From positions 62,001 to 126,000 of the forward strand of contig WTXG01000055.1 in NCBI GenBank assembly GCA_022496185.1: a stretch of DNA of 64,000 nucleotides. Reading direction: 5' to 3'. Both the position numbers and the translations under genes were made by a program. The notes beneath the pieces were generated by a model, which searched no databases, was not told the origin of the DNA, and saw only the letters and a program-made list of their open reading frames with translations. Of the stretch, positions 55,106-64,000 are shown one piece after another. Source of the DNA: Multifurca ochricompacta (lineage: Eukaryota > Basidiomycota > Agaricomycetes > Russulales > Russulaceae). Numbering within the stretch: the first letter of the stretch is position 1; each line of letters begins with the position of its first letter.

Positions 55106-56685
55106 TTAGCCCCCCAAAAACGAAAAAAAGGCAACGCACGAGGAAGAAGGTTTCGGCGACCCCGAGGGAGTCGTCAACAGTTTCACGTTAAGCAAAGCCA
55201 CGAGCCCGTCGACCGCATTCGTCCCGTTCACGCCGACGGATAGATAATGGTTAATCCCGTCGGAGCCGTTGACGAGGTAACCCGAGAGGTATTGAACGTC
55301 GCTCTGATACACGTATCCTCCGTAAGACGTTTGTCCGGAGTACGTCGTCGCATTCGTCAGGCTCGTCGTGGGGATGAGTGTCGATTGGGCGGTCGCATTG
55401 CCGATTAGCCAGTCCCTTTTTTTTTTAGGAGAAAGAGAGAACCCAAAAGGGGGGGGTTTTTTTTTTCATGTTAGCTCGGTGAGTAGCAGAGAGCGAGAGG
55501 AGAACGGACGCGTACCGGCCAAGGTTATAACTTTCCAATGGGGGAGGGAAATCGAATTGGAATTTAAACATTGAAAGAGTATTGGGGGAAACGCTCGCAC
55601 CCGTTAACAACGATGTCATGCGAGACTTTTGATCGCACGAGTTAAGCAGTTAGTGAACGCACATGGAAATACGATAAGGATCAGAAACTCACACTTCTCT
55701 GGAAGCTCGTATGAAGCGGCCATGAAAACGGCCCCACTGAAATAAAATAAGGATGTTGAGGGGTTGAACGAGCAAGAAAACCAAAAAGAAAAGAAGAATA
55801 CACACCTATTTGCCTCACTGCCCGTCTGCGCCCAATATCGGAAATGGTTTCCGCCCAGGACAGTCTCTTTGCACGTTCCTAAGGCAGGATCTCCATAATT
55901 CCAACGCATCACCGCCGTCTCGTTCTCTGAGAAAAGCAAAAAAAAAAAAAAAAGGGAAAAGAAAAGAAAAGAACCAAACAACACACAACCGGTTTATCGG
56001 CGGGTAGGTGTGAGAAGGGGGGATAGGGAAAGATCACTTTTTGTTCGACGTACGATAACCGCGACCGTCACCAAGATTGGCAGCTTGGTCGCTCCCTGAG
56101 TGTTGTCCAAGACATTCTCCAGCGAATCCGATCGATCTTGGATAGAAAGAAAAAAAAAACAGTGCGCACGTTCGAGAGTGTGGAGGCGGAGAGAAGGAGA
56201 GATGGTGGACGCGGCGGATAGGTGGGGAGGAAGAGAGGGAAAAGATCGTTATTGATTGACAAATGTAGATTGGGGGGGGGGGGGGGAGTAAACTTACAGA
56301 AAGTAGTTGCGCAATCCGCCATCAACCTGCTGGTCTATCAAAACCGCGGAATCGGAAGTTCCGAGAAGGATCACATTGATGGGTTCGCCCAGGCCAGCAG
56401 GGAATGTATTGTTCACTTGCTAGAATGGGCAACGATAAGGATGGAGGAAAAAGGAGAGATAGCGGGATATAGAAAGAAAAAGAAAGAAAGACATACTGTA
56501 AGCCAATTCCCACCGTGGTCGCGCGGGTCGTAGAACCCCAGTGGCGGGACTTTACGACTATTACTACTGCGACTGGTAAGCGAAATTGATGATGGATAGC
56601 CGACTTGTAGTGGTGAAGCGGTAATGACGAGTGACCACCATGATAATAATAAGAGTAGTAGGAAAGAAGCAGTCGTGGTAGACAT
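55106..56685 (-). CDS. secreted protein of unknown function, 8 exons
   Basis: The N-terminus has a clear signal peptide (a poly-Leu core in residues 8-25, then ITASPL). The exons are 56497-56685, 56298-56419, 56054-56136, 55806-55926, 55693-55736, 55601-55625, 55516-55530 and 55106-55415. They sum to 909 nt (302 residues), and every junction keeps phase. Exons 6 and 7 are only 25 and 15 nt. The mature part is rich in Asn-X-Ser/Thr sites and Gly, with conserved-looking blocks such as GECLGQHSG, WNYGDPALGTCKET and VVNGYNLGRDWLIGN. I recall similar predicted secreted proteins in Agaricomycetes but no named domain. An extracellular or wall role is inferred only from the signal peptide and glycosylation sites. 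Confidence 0.75.
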
Positions 56686-57314
56686 GCGCGGTGGCGAGCG
56701 AAACGAGGGTGTAAATAAAAGAGAAGAGAAGTAGTTCACCGTCCACCGACGACGACAAGGACGATGATTGTCTTGTCTCCGTGCCTGTCCCGTTTCTGGT
56801 TCCGAAGTGAAATGCGTTCAACGCTCACTCTCACTCTCACTCTCACTCTCAGGATCTGAACAATAATAAAACCAGAACCGATACAAATCAAATCCAAGAC
56901 AACGTCCAACTCGCAACTTTCAAGCACCGGCCAGCAAAGAGATGACCAAGAGAAGGAAGCCCCCTCCTCCCCCATGTCAAGCAACTGGATGGAACGCCCA
57001 CCACCCGACGCCACGCGCCCAAATACACGATTCTCTCGGCGTTGTCTATCACCGCTTTCGAAACAACAAGTGAGATAATAACAATAATCAGCAACAAAGT
57101 TTCGCCCATCTCCCGATGCTTTGTCTTCATTCATTCATTTGTTGGTGATCAGTCAACGTTTGCTTCGCTTCTATAACACATATATTTGAAAATCAACAAA
57201 AACCAATTGAAACCCCTCCTCCTCCTCCTTCTCCTGCGTGACTATGGGCTCCAAGCGAAAATCGAATTGTTACGACAACTTTTGCAAGGCGCATAAAAGC
57301 TAAAAGAAAAATAA

Positions 57315-58132
57315 TCACACATCACTGGCATCTTCAAGAGCGTCCAAGGCGGTTTGCTTCGCTGTTTTAATGAAAACCAGGGGAGAATGGGGGTACGGTA
57401 CACGGCACACAATGGCCACAGACGGAAACATCGTCATACCGATCACGACCACGATCACCAGCAAGGAAGTAGAAGAGGGTGGTCAACGATTCCGACTTTT
57501 TTTGCCGAGAAAAAAAAAAGGTTGACTATATCGAATCCCCTCACCTTCTCCTTGGGCCGCCTTCCAATCCACGTTGGTTTCTTGATCTTGACGATACCCT
57601 ACTTGAAGGGTGATCCAAGCCTCAGCGACCGTTCGGCTAGTTTTTTTTAATTTTAAATTTTTCACTCAAAATCAGCAAAACGAAGTGGGAGGCCTGGGGG
57701 ATCGTAGAAAAAAAAGGAAGAAAAGAAGAAAAGAAGAAAAGAAGGAGAGGGGAACAAGTGAACGCGACATACACGAGTTCTCTTGCTTGTTTGCCTTTGA
57801 GAGCAGCGTTGTTCTTCTTGTGTTCCTCCCACACTCGCAGAGCCTATATGGGTGAGGGGGAGGGGTGCGTCAAAAAATAAAAATAAAGTGAGTTTGGTTT
57901 CAAATTGATAAATTGGCCCGACTTACTTCATACTGAGAAGCCAAGGCTAATCCCTCCGTCGTAAAGGCATCCTTATCCTGCTTATTCTGGAGCTGGTAGG
58001 GGAATCGCTCGCTCTCTCAGTCATCCGTCGTCTCCATCTCAAAGGGGCGCGGGGGGGAGGGGGGGGGGGGTTCAAACCGAATACCTTTTTCCAAGACACG
58101 TACTGCTCCGAATCGTCAGAGAAGTAAACCAT
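57315..58132 (-). CDS. small conserved protein A, possible CipC/DUF3759 type
   Basis: Five exons (58085-58132, 57927-57992, 57773-57843, 57545-57636, 57315-57361) sum to 324 nt, giving 107 residues. The product is helical, with SQYEALRVWEEHKK and AREL ... AEAWITLQVGYR. It is a paralogue of the gene at 59317-60207: exon 2 is 66 nt and exon 3 is 71 nt in both, with the same phases and the same QYEA(L/F)RVW(E/Q)E core. The pattern (AAxYEAxxxYExH, then A(K/R)EL, then a repeated Ala tail) recalls DUF3759/CipC proteins, which are stress- or antibiotic-induced in fungi. That assignment is from memory of the pattern and is tentative. No signal peptide is seen, so it is probably cytoplasmic. Confidence 0.65.
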
Positions 58133-58771
58133 GAGAGAGAAAAGAGTGAGTGTATGCTTCTTCCAGAAATGGTCACGTTTCAAATGAGAGAGAGAGAGGG
58201 AGATGGACGGTAAAGTTCGTTCCGATGATGAAGAAATGAAACAACCGACCCGTTGGGGGGAAAGACTCTCAGGGGCTCTGAAATTTATATGAAGGACGGT
58301 AGAACCCCCGAACCGCCTCTCCATTGCCGTTGCATGAAAGCATGAAATAATGTCAATGGTCTGGGAGCCGAGAGATGTTAGCGCGGCGGTCAAAAGGTCC
58401 ACAACAACAACAACAAAAAAGCATGTGAATAAACGAATGAGATGGAATGGTTACGTGCATGCGTATCCACCATCAATCAACCCTTTTAACAACACCCTCT
58501 CTATCTCTTTCTCTTTCTCTCTCATCTTATCTCTCATGGAATCAAATCATGTTTATCCAACCCACACCATGTGTCCATTCCATGTGTCCCTCCGTCGATC
58601 ATTGCTTGAACATGTCTTTTTCCCTTCATTTCCGGAACGTTTACGGAAAAACGGAAAAGTAAAAGTGGGGAGGGGAGTACTACTAGCCTTTGATGATTTG
58701 TTGTTCCACCACCTCCCCCCACCCCCCCTTTATTTTTGGTCTTTAAGAAAGAAGAAAGGATATTAAGCAAG

Positions 58772-59316
58772 CAAATTTTGTTGGCTGCAGGATCCTTCTT
58801 TTTTATCTTATTATTATATTATTTTGTTTTGGAAATCAGATTTATTGACGTGCTTGCAAGGCTTTGACCAATTCGTGCGGTTAATTATCTACGGGTCCCC
58901 AGAAGGATTTGTTAAGGAAAAGAAAGTGTGAACGTTTATAAGTAAGATGTGCACCCAATCCGCTGCCTCATCATAGTAGGTTTGGACCGTCCGGAGTCAA
59001 AGAAAAAGAAAGGTCCGTCTTACCCTGCTAGCCCTTTTACGGCTCCCAGAGGCCTCCTCCAAGATGGCTTCGACGTGTTTCTTTGTGTGTGTTGAAGGTC
59101 TTCATCATCAACGGCATGTTGAGTGAGGACCACTGGCAGTTGGCTGCAGATCCTTGTAAATCCTTCCAAGACTCTTCTTTGCCCTTCACTCGCCAAAATA
59201 TCTTTTAAAAAAAAGAACTATACAGTTGGTAATCAGGGAAGAGGAGGCGGTGGACGCTAAATACTATGATTTATTCCTACTTACTACCTATATTTGTTGT
59301 GTGCATGAAAGCTTCT
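58772..59316. other. intergenic, possibly gene remains
   Basis: The minus strand ends in a short frame HELVKALQARQ-stop near 58833-58870, and another short coding-like stretch lies near 59030-59190. Neither can be joined into a model. They could be remnants of a third paralogue or chance. Confidence 0.2.
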
Positions 59317-60207
59317 TCATTTATTCCTGAGACGGAGGTACTGGTCGGAATAGCGTAACAATCTCTCGACATCATATTCTAATAGTTGATTCAAGATACT
59401 CAAGGCATCCTGCTGCGCTACAAGGAAAAAAAAAAAAGATAAATAATTGAAGATGAAAGTGAACTTAACAATTTACCTTGGCTTTGTGCCAATCGGTAAT
59501 CTACATTGGTGGCGATGATCCCACCACCACTTAAACTTCCATGTGTCGGAGGAGATGACGATGGGTTTTTTGATCGATCGATCCGGTGTGCAACTTGAAG
59601 GACGATCCAACCGTCGATGATAACCTGACTAAATGAAGAAAAAAAAAAAAGAACACCCCCCCGCTCGATAATCAGCTTTAACTCCTTCATCATCATTGAA
59701 AATAGGTAGTGTGTGCTGTGGTCGTGAGTCCCACAAATAAACATCCCCCCCCTCCACACACACACACACCAAAAAGGAAGAGAATCCCGTACATACATGA
59801 ATTTCTTGGCCTGGTTGTCTCCGATGTTACCGTATCTCGTCACGTATTCCTGCCACACCCTAAATGCCTACTTGAACCAGTTGGGGGGTGGGTGGGTGGG
59901 TGGAGGGTCGTGCACCAAAAAAAAAAGAAAACAAATTTCAACGCCATGAGAATTTCCCGCCCTTTTTCGAGAGAGGTTGACTTTATACTTTACTTCATAC
60001 TGGGCAGCTTGGGATAGCGTCTCAGTCGTGATTTCCTCCGTAATCCCAAGATCCGTAATCTAGGGAAAAAAAAAAAAGGTTTGTTTATATCATTTATATG
60101 GAGGAGACAAGTAATATTAAAAGCTCTTTCTCCCCTCGTACCTGCTTCCAAGCCGCGTATTGTGTTGACCCTTTGGCGTAATAGTGGATCGGTGATGAAG
60201 AAACCAT
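59317..60207 (-). CDS. small conserved protein B, paralogue of A
   Basis: Five exons (60142-60207, 59994-60059, 59797-59867, 59477-59628, 59317-59417) sum to 456 nt, giving 151 residues. Shared with protein A are the start (MV ... QY..WK), SQAAQYEAFRVWQEY, DGWIVLQVAHR and NVDYRLAQSQ. It has a longer fourth exon with a Ser/Gly/Pro loop and a longer C-terminal helix (LLEYDVERLLRYSDQYLRLR). The tandem order, same strand and same intron phases point to local duplication followed by divergence. Function is as uncertain as for A. Confidence 0.65.
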
Positions 60208-62785
60208 TGGATTGAAGTATTAGAAGATGGAAGAACGAAAAAGTGGAAGCAGAAGAGAAAAACTAAATAAAGTACAAAAAAAAGAAAAGAAAAAAAAAAG
60301 AGGGAGGGATCAGTTGCGGTAGAAGGAAAGCTCTTGACTTGAAGAGAGGGCATTATAAATAGTACCGACATGGATGGGTGACGATGAACCCTTCCCCTTT
60401 TCACCCCTTCCATCTCCTCATGGGTTGAATGGGCGCTCGTTCTTTTCGCGTCGCGTCGCGTTCGCTTCACCCATGGGCGTGCAATGTACACATACAAGCG
60501 CATGTACAACTTCGAGCAAGCCCTGATAAAAACTTTTGCATTAATCGATCAAAAAGGGTTGTTAAGGGACTTTCGTTCCTCGGAACCCCGCACGCACGAC
60601 ACGGTGACGGCATAAAAAATAGCATCCGTTCCATTTCAACACTTATTCATTCATTCATTCATCCATTCATTCGTCCATTCGTTCGTATTTGTTAGTTGTC
60701 TCTCCCGAGTCGGGTTGAGTTTTGGAAGGGGGGGTGAAAAGTCAATTCAAAGTGAAAAGTTGGCAACAATATAAATTTTAAATAATGATAATCGAATCGA
60801 TTGGATTTTTAATGAGGAGGCCAGGCCCACCGCTATCGATTTTTGTTCCGTGTTCGGCTCCGAAAGCTCCAAGGAGGAGAGTTATATAAAACCACTACCA
60901 AACCCAGGGAAAAAATGAGACCCTAACAGAAGAGGCGGTGCACACGCATGTACATGCCGGGGAAGGGAAAGAGCACTGTTGATAGCTTCTTAGAAGTAAC
61001 CCAAAGTGGGTGACGGGACGTGTAGTCGCACGTGACTCTCCGGTGGACCCGGGACGAACCCGGGCAAGGGACTCAATTCGCCTGCGTATGTGGTTTTAAG
61101 GAATGGCTGGGCCATTCGCCATTCTTCGTAGAGTGGTAGTGGGTACCAGCGACTATAGCAGTGGCAGGTGGCGGTTGCCATGGCAATAAGTGACAGTGGT
61201 CTCTGGAAGGGACGTTTTATAAAACGTAGCCTTGGAACGCGCGGCTTGTCGTTCTCATGTAGCGGACTTGGTTGGGACCGAGCGCGGAGGTCGAGCCCCG
61301 AGGGTTCGGAGGGGTTGAGCATTGTGCCGCGCCGCGGGTAAGTCAGCGCAGTGCTGAGTCATTATTCATTGAAATGACAATATCTATATCTAGGAGGAGG
61401 TCTTGGACACTTCGGGGTTCTCGATTCTTTCTGAAACTTTTTCGAGGAAGGTACGTTTAAGAAGTAGGAAAGGGATTGGGTGGGAAGGAAGGGAGGAGGG
61501 TGGGGAAGGGGCAGAAACCTCTTATCTGTTACAGCAAGAGCGGAAACCAATCAATCTAAAACGCTGTTAAAGTGTAAAGAAGGGTGCCGCCAAGCCGAAG
61601 ATGTCGAAGGCCATCATCCATCGCTTCTCGTACGTGCTCAGGAACAAGAGGGAGGGGTTACAAACCAACCATTACCAGTACTACACACTCAAGTTGCAAA
61701 GCCCGATTATCGTCCTGCTCATTTGAGTTGAGTTGCACTGGTTAAATTGGTTTTTGTTGATAGAGTTCGAGAGTGATAAAATATAAAATATAATATTATA
61801 CTACGTTCTCTGGGGGAGGGGAATGGACCAAAAGAACTTCCGGTCGTTGGGTCGTCGCCGTCGCAAAGGAACGTTACGCGTACCACGTACTATGCCACAT
61901 CCTCACCCCCCCACGCCCAACACCTTCTTACGCCGTCACTCACAAATACAAATGATCTTCAATCTACAATCTTCAATCTACTGCCATCGCACCGTTACCA
62001 AAGTCCGCGGTCGGAGGCTGAAACACTGAAATATGTTTGTGGCCCGAGGCTTGAGGCCACCGTATACATTCCGCCTCCCGCCTCGGATACTAATAACCCC
62101 AATGTACTCTATCTACCTACCGGTTATTGGGTTTAAGGAAGAGTTCCGGAGAAGGCAAGGAGCCGTCCCTGTCGAGACAAGTGGCGTTCTGTGCCTCAAT
62201 TAATCGGGACGCCACGCTTTATTACCATATTTGGCTATTACCGATGATGATACTCACGCTCACGCACGCATACTGTATATACACTACACTCACATACGCT
62301 CACGCTCACACTCATTCTTAAATATTCTATTCACTTTTATATCAAAAAACATCAACTCAATCAATTATTTACTAGACGGGCGACGCGCATTCTCAGTGAG
62401 CTGTGTAAATATAATATATTTACTTGATAAATTAACTACTGATTCTCGCACTTGCACTCACACAGAATATTCGTTGGCAGAGGTTGCGTGCCTCGCCTGA
62501 TCATTTTCTTCACTTTCGCCCGCTTTCACTTGCACACGACCCATGATCCTAACACTATCTCCTCAAACAAACAATTTGGCCGACAGATCATACCGTAGTG
62601 GATTATCTTGAGTCCCCATTAATGTATACCTATCCCCACTGGTCAACATGCCTTGAACACGATTGAAACAAAAGAAAACATCAAAAGAAAACAGAAAACA
62701 AATTAGTCACTGCCCGCCTGCCCTGCTGGACCTTTTTTTATAAAATTTAAAGCCAAAGGCTGAAACACATACAGACTTCTACACA
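60208..62785. other. intergenic, no supported gene
   Basis: Short open frames occur (the longest 110 codons, minus, 60990-61322) but lack domains and splice support. There are (CATT)n-like repeats near 60640-60685 and CACGCTCA repeats near 62250-62310. No tRNA was found. Confidence 0.5.
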
Positions 62786-62793
62786 TATATAAG
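62786..62793 (+). promoter_or_regulatory. TATA box of the Jen1-like transporter gene
   Basis: TATATAAG lies about 85 bp upstream of the ATG at 62876. Confidence 0.55.
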
Positions 62794-62875
62794 TCCGCAT
62801 GGTCTCCCTGCCCTAACTACCTCCAGCGGTCCAGCGCTTTCTCCTTCCCGCGCTCGCATCCATTCCCTGCTTCAG

Positions 62876-64000
62876 ATGGCGCCCTACTTCATCCGCAATC
62901 TCATCCCACGTCGCGAAGCTCGCGACGAGAACCGCAGACCACTCCTCCAGGTCTTACGCTCTCTCACGTGGGTCCAGTGGGCACAATTCTTCTCTGGGTG
63001 CGTTGAACATTTCGGCCCCCCCCCGTTTACTTCTCAAAAACTAGAATTGGAACTCTTTACTCATCACGACATGGTGTTTTCAGATGGCTTGCCTGGACTT
63101 GTGATGCGATCGACTTTTTTAGTGTGTCGCTCAGTGTCACTCGCCTCCAAAAACAGTTTCACAAGGACACGGCTTCTAGCATCGTATGTTGCCTCCCCCT
63201 CCCCTCCCCCTCCTTCCTGGCCCGCGCATCACGACTTGTGTATTGAATAGTATTTGATTGACGTCTCTTCCAGACGCAAGCCATCACGATGACTCTTTTG
63301 TTCCGATCCATTGGCGCTGTAAGTGCTTCTCAGTCACGTGCATCATTCCCTTAATTGTTAATCGTCACCCTAGGTTCTCTTTGGTATCCTCTCTGACCGC
63401 TATGGACGAAAGTGGCCTCTCGTCATCAACTTGCTCTTCTGTGCCGTGCTCGAGCTCGGCTGTGGGTTTGTGAATACCTTCAGCCAGTTCCTTGCTCTGC
63501 GTTCCTTGTTTGGCGTTGCCATGGGTGGCATTTGGGGTCTTGCCTCATCGACCGCACTCGAAAATCTCCCTATCGAAGCCCGTGGTTTAGGATCCGGTAT
63601 TCTCCAACAAGGATACGCTTGCGGCTACCTCTTCGCCGCTTGCATGAACCTCCGACTCGTCCCTCACACATCCACAACATGGCGCACCCTCTTCTGGACC
63701 ACCTGTGGTATTTCTACCTTTGCCGCTTTCATTCGTGCACTCGTCCCGGAGAGCGAGGTCTTCCTGCGTGCGAAGGCCCTGGAGCGCGAAAAGGGCACCT
63801 CTACTGAGAAGAAGACCCGTGTATTCATTAATCAAGCCGGTGCGATGCTCAAGAAGCACTGGCTTCTCTGCATCTACGCCGTTCTTCTGATGACGGGTAC
63901 GTGAACGTAATATGCGAGATAGTCCGAGCGCGATAGCTTATCCATATCCGTCCCTAACTAGGCTTTAACTTCCTCTCACACGGTTCTCAGGACCTGTACC
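62876..64000 (+). CDS. Jen1-like carboxylate transporter (MFS), 5' part
   Basis: This is a major facilitator transporter of the Jen1 (lactate/pyruvate proton symporter) type in the plasma membrane. The exons are 62876-62997, 63084-63183, 63274-63318, 63374-63896 and 63962 to the window end, all joining in frame. It begins with a cytoplasmic N-terminus. Then come the first membrane segment with WLAWTCDAIDFFSVSLS, the loop signature LSDRYGRKWPLV, further segments (LFGVAMGGIWGLASS, GILQQGYACGYLFAA) and the central basic loop. The last visible motif is GFNFLSHGSQDLY, a highly characteristic Jen1-family block. About half of the usual 500 residues is present. Jen1 homologues are often glucose-repressed, but no operator is recognisable here. 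Confidence 0.88.

Noticed and set aside
56736..57134. 132-codon minus-strand frame upstream of the secreted-protein gene
   Set aside because: It overlaps the likely promoter and 5' UTR, contains simple repeats, and has no domain.
61040..61070. tRNA-like T-arm (CCCGGGTTCGTCCCGGG on the minus strand)
   Set aside because: The loop lacks the conserved A after TTCG, and no acceptor or D-arm can be folded around it.

Overview
The window looks like nuclear DNA of a filamentous basidiomycete, probably an Agaricomycete. Host genes carry many short introns (about 50-110 bp, GT-AG) and microexons. The protein content (F-box, P450, CHAT-TPR, Jen1-type transporter, eIF3i) and the transposon families (chromodomain gypsy, copia, hAT, Tc1) fit that group. 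I placed the organism by protein and intron style, not by any database search.

Left edge (1-5.7 kb): remains of a zinc-finger gene, then an intact CHAT-domain (caspase-like) gene on the minus strand. A copia element sits only about 44 bp upstream of its probable start codon.

Repeat island (5.7-43.6 kb): a nested stack of mobile elements, most bounded by exact target-site duplications (TSDs). (a) A copia element (5713-15794, TSD CCTCT) is split by a gag-protease-only LTR element (7941-12729). (b) A 971-bp hAT MITE (16285-17255) and a 1,431-bp hAT-like element (17609-19039) follow. (c) One hAT transposon (19057-34774, TSD CAAGTAGT) is swollen from about 5 kb to 15.7 kb by a 7.5-kb chromodomain gypsy element (26019-33505), a palindromic Tc1 element (24035-25656) and several solo LTRs. 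(d) A second gypsy element (34798-43607) has a 477-bp MITE in its leader and the second 971-bp MITE in its 3' LTR. The 971-bp MITE is a deletion product of the hAT element and carries a piece of gypsy LTR promoter. Differences between repeat copies are mostly CG to TG/CA, which suggests CpG methylation decay.

Gene-rich flank (43.6-64 kb): a 3-exon F-box gene (minus), a cytochrome P450 gene with two lesions (plus), eIF3i with a 6-nt first coding exon (plus), an 8-exon secreted-protein gene (minus), two tandem small paralogous genes of possible CipC/DUF3759 type (minus), and the 5' part of a Jen1-like major facilitator transporter running off the right end. These are ordinary neighbouring genes. 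I see no shared pathway or cluster among them.
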